DNA of 15,203 nucleotides, taken from NCBI GenBank assembly GCA_002839535.1, contig PGYF01000041.1:1-15203 (forward strand). Direction: 5' to 3'. The notes under the pieces were generated by a model. It worked only from the letters and a program-made list of their open reading frames with translations. It did not search any database and was not told where the DNA came from. A program made the translations under genes and the position numbers. This document shows positions 12,837 through 15,203 of this stretch, one piece after another. Numbering within the stretch: the stretch's first letter is position 1; each line of letters starts with the position of its first letter. This stretch comes from Nitrospira bacterium HGW-Nitrospira-1 (GTDB lineage: Bacteria > Nitrospirota > Thermodesulfovibrionia > Thermodesulfovibrionales > UBA6898).

Positions 12837-15203
12837 CCCTGTCTTTAATCTCTTTCAGAAGCTTGTCAATCTTGCAGCCGTATTCTATCGAGGTATCAAA
12901 TCGGAATTCAACCGCAGGAATGAATTTCATACTGAGTCTTTTTGCAAGCAGTGAACGTATAAAAGATTTTGACGAGTTCAGAATCTCCATGGTAAGTTCG
13001 CGTTCCTCTTCCTTTAGGATACTCACATAAACCATGGCGTTTTTCATGTCAGGCGACATATCAACGCCGGTAACCGTAACAAAACCTATCCGTGGATCTT
13101 TAAGGCGGCGCATGATTATATCAGCGACCTCTTCACGTATAAGGTCTCCGACTCTCTCTGAACGTTTATAAGGAAGCATAATTTGTTTTGGGGATTGGAG
13201 GTTGGGGATTATTTCTATAATATAGTTTTCAAGGATATCGCCAACTTTAATATCATTAAAATTCTCTATCATGATACCGCATTCATACCCTGCCTGGGCC
13301 TCTTTTACATCATCTTTAAATCTCTTCAGCGTGCTCAGCTTGCCCTCGTACACCACAATATTATCCCTTAAAACACGAATCCCGTCACATGCGCGGGATA
13401 TGTACCCATCGGTTACATATGAACCGGCTATGGTCCCAAGCCTGGATACCGAAAATAACTGCCTTACCTCAGCCCTTCCGAGCGCTTTTTCTTTAAACGT
13501 AGGCTCAAGCAGGCCTTCCAGCGCCTTCTTCACATCTTCTATCGCCTCATAGATCACATTATAGAGTCTTATGTCGAGACCTTCTTTTTCTGCTGTCTGC
13601 GAAGCCTTTGCTTCAGGCCTTATATTGAAGCCGATTAGAATCGCATTTGAAGCCGCCGCCAGCATAACGTCAGACTCATTGATGCCGCCGACAGAGGCAT
13701 GTATTACCCTCACTTTAACCTCAGGATGGGTAATATTTTCAAAGGCGTCCTTGATAGCTTCAACAGAGCCCTGCACATCGCCTTTGATGATTATGTTCAA
13801 TTCCTTAATCTGTCCTTCTTTTATCTTTGTGTAGAGTTCATCCAGAGTCAATTTTTTGGCCTTTGCAATCTGGAGGGACCTTTGTTTCTGGAATCTCGCC
13901 AGGGCAATCTGCCGCGCCTTTTTCTCATCCTCGGTAACAATAAATATATCTCCTGCGGCAGGCACTTCCGAAAAGCCTATTACTTCAACCGGCGTTGAGG
14001 GGCCGGCTGATTGTATTCTCTTGCCGGTATCATCTATAAGCGCCCTCACCTTGCCGACATGCGCTCCTGAGAGCAAAGCATCCCCGACTTTCAGGACGCC
14101 TGACTGCACAAGAAGCGTTGCTACAGGGCCTCTCCCTTTATCAATTTTTGCCTCGATAATGGTACCCCTGGCCTTTCTGTCAGGATTGGCCTTCAGTTCC
14201 ATAACTTCGGACTGAAGAAGGATCATCTCAAGGAGGCGCTCGATACCGCTCCGTTTTTTGGCCGAAACCTCAACAAATATATTCTGCCCGCCCCATTGCT
14301 CGGCAATAACGCCTTTTTCTGAAAGCTCTGTCATCACCCGCGCCACATTCGCCTCAGGTTTATCTATCTTATTCACAGCCACCACAATAGGAACATTTGC
14401 CGCCCTGGCATGGTTAATAGCCTCTATCGTCTGAGGCATAACGCCGTCATCTGCAGCTACCACAAGGACGACAATATCTGTAACCTTTGCTCCCCTTGCC
14501 CGCATAGCTGTAAAGGCTTCGTGCCCGGGTGTATCCAGGAAGACAATATCCTTGCCTTTTAAATTTACTTTATAGGCGCCAATGTGCTGGGTAATCCCGC
14601 CTGCTTCTGTTTCAGTGACCTTTGTTTCACGGATTGCATCCAGAAGGGACGTCTTGCCGTGGTCAACATGTCCCATGATCGTTACTACAGGAGCGCGCGG
14701 CACAAGCTTGGAAGCGTCTTCCTGAAGCTCGACTGCTTCATCTATATCTTCCTCTACAGAGGCAATTTCCATTTTAATCCCAAAATTTTCCGCCACCAGG
14801 AGCGCTGCATCAGTATCAACAGCCTGGTTTATGGTCGGCATATATCCGAGTTCCATGAATTTTTTTATTACGTCCGAAAATTTCAAGCCGAGGAGTTCCG
14901 AAAATTCCTTTACAGTAGCGCCTTCACGAAGTTTAAGGTTTTTTTTCCGCGGCATTGTTGACAGAACAGGGGCCTTCTCTTCCTGTCTGAACCCTGGTCT
15001 TGGCCGTTCGCCTTTCTTATATCCCCTCGTGCTCTGCCATTTTTTCGGCTCAATCTTTCTGACAGTCTGAAATGCGCGCTGCAGACCAGGCTTTGCCTTG
15101 AATTTCTCGATTTTTTCAGCCTCTATCTCCTTCTTGAAGCGGTCAGGCAATTTCACTTCATCTTCAGTCTCAGGGGCGGCGGAGACTGGTTTGACTTCTT
15201 CTG
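12823..15203 (-). CDS. infB: Translation initiation factor IF-2 fused to ribosome-binding factor RbfA (5' partial)
   Basis: IF-2 is the GTPase that brings initiator tRNA to the 30S subunit; RbfA is a KH-like protein that matures the 30S 5' domain of 16S rRNA. Both are encoded in one uninterrupted frame. The frame is open to the window edge (codons EEVKPVSAAPETEDE before the GTG at 15156), so the true IF-2 start lies outside. Counting from that GTG, the IF-2N domain is near 70-122, G1 GHVDHGKT at 162-169, DTPGHEAF from 208 and NKID at 262-265. IF-2 ends near 650 (YECGIMIENFNDIKVGDILENY). A linker IIPNLQSPKQI follows, then RbfA from Met660 (118 residues; RLKDPRIGFVTVTGVD and a terminal DTSIEYGCKIDKLL). 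The linker is encoded by a 7-nt repeat. It overlaps nrnA by 14 bp. Confidence 0.93.
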   Translation of the reverse strand, partial: EEVKPVSAAPETEDEVKLPDRFKKEIEAEKIEKFKAKPGLQRAFQTVRKIEPKKWQSTRGYKKGERPRPGFRQEEKAPVLSTMPRKKNLKLREGATVKEFSELLGLKFSDVIKKFMELGYMPTINQAVDTDAALLVAENFGIKMEIASVEEDIDEAVELQEDASKLVPRAPVVTIMGHVDHGKTSLLDAIRETKVTETEAGGITQHIGAYKVNLKGKDIVFLDTPGHEAFTAMRARGAKVTDIVVLVVAADDGVMPQTIEAINHARAANVPIVVAVNKIDKPEANVARVMTELSEKGVIAEQWGGQNIFVEVSAKKRSGIERLLEMILLQSEVMELKANPDRKARGTIIEAKIDKGRGPVATLLVQSGVLKVGDALLSGAHVGKVRALIDDTGKRIQSAGPSTPVEVIGFSEVPAAGDIFIVTEDEKKARQIALARFQKQRSLQIAKAKKLTLDELYTKIKEGQIKELNIIIKGDVQGSVEAIKDAFENITHPEVKVRVIHASVGGINESDVMLAAASNAILIGFNIRPEAKASQTAEKEGLDIRLYNVIYEAIEDVKKALEGLLEPTFKEKALGRAEVRQLFSVSRLGTIAGSYVTDGYISRACDGIRVLRDNIVVYEGKLSTLKRFKDDVKEAQAGYECGIMIENFNDIKVGDILENYIIEIIPNLQSPKQIMLPYKRSERVGDLIREEVADIIMRRLKDPRIGFVTVTGVDMSPDMKNAMVYVSILKEEERELTMEILNSSKSFIRSLLAKRLSMKFIPAVEFRFDTSIEYGCKIDKLLKEIKDRDEDT
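12826..13179 (-). other. rbfA: RbfA domain of the IF-2-RbfA fusion
   Basis: This segment encodes a complete RbfA of 118 residues beginning MLPYKRSERVGDLIREEVADI, which matches the usual N-terminus of free RbfA. The ATG at 13179 could in principle be used on its own. The bases upstream (CCCCAAAACAAATT) carry no Shine-Dalgarno sequence, and there is no stop between IF-2 and this ATG. Confidence 0.9.
13190..13210 (-). repeat. Heptamer repeat at the IF-2/RbfA junction (AATCCCC family)
   Basis: Three 7-nt units are in register on the plus strand: GGGGATT, GGAGGTT and GGGGATT. On the coding strand they read AATCCCC, AACCTCC, AATCCCC and encode IPNLQSP, the linker joining the end of IF-2 to the start of RbfA. 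The length of 21 is a multiple of three, so both flanking frames stay in phase. Confidence 0.8.

Noticed and set aside
15154..15156. GTG as the start of infB
   Set aside because: The frame stays open upstream to the window edge with typical IF-2 N-terminal composition, so the gene is cut by the window and this GTG is an internal valine.

Overview
The window looks like a chromosomal segment from a diderm bacterium of moderate GC. Nothing in it fixes the taxon. The gene content (pilMNOPQ with a double-AMIN secretin, next to shikimate genes) and the in-gene heptamer repeats suggest Nitrospirota or Desulfobacterota, which is inference. Apart from trpD, every gene is on the minus strand, and the right-hand gene (infB) runs off the window edge.

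Reading rightward, trpD (194-1204, +) stands alone and converges on a minus-strand shikimate cluster. In transcription order that cluster is mntA-like nucleotidyltransferase, hepT-like RNase, aroC, aroK, aroB (5239 down to 1394). aroC makes chorismate, and TrpD acts later in tryptophan synthesis from chorismate. Upstream is a tightly packed pilMNOPQ operon (10502 down to 5549) for the type IV pilus alignment complex and outer-membrane secretin. Its promoter is very close to consensus and predicts a leaderless message. A 472-bp gene-free stretch follows, holding a MITE-like element with a 21-nt tandem repeat and a long palindrome. At the right is a translation and RNA cluster: infB-rbfA, nrnA, truB (15203 down to 10975).

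The most unusual signal is a set of heptanucleotide (7-nt) tandem tracts inside essential coding genes. Three lie in aroC, where they encode two peptide insertions. A fourth lies exactly at the junction where IF-2 and RbfA, normally separate proteins, are fused into one reading frame. On the coding strand each heptamer is stop-free in all three frames, while three of the four families contain a stop in the reverse orientation. This resembles the 7-nt STRR repeats of cyanobacteria, but here the repeats are domesticated as protein linkers and appear to have created a gene fusion. A second point of interest is the HepT/MntA toxin-antitoxin pair lying between the pil and aro genes, which are classically adjacent.
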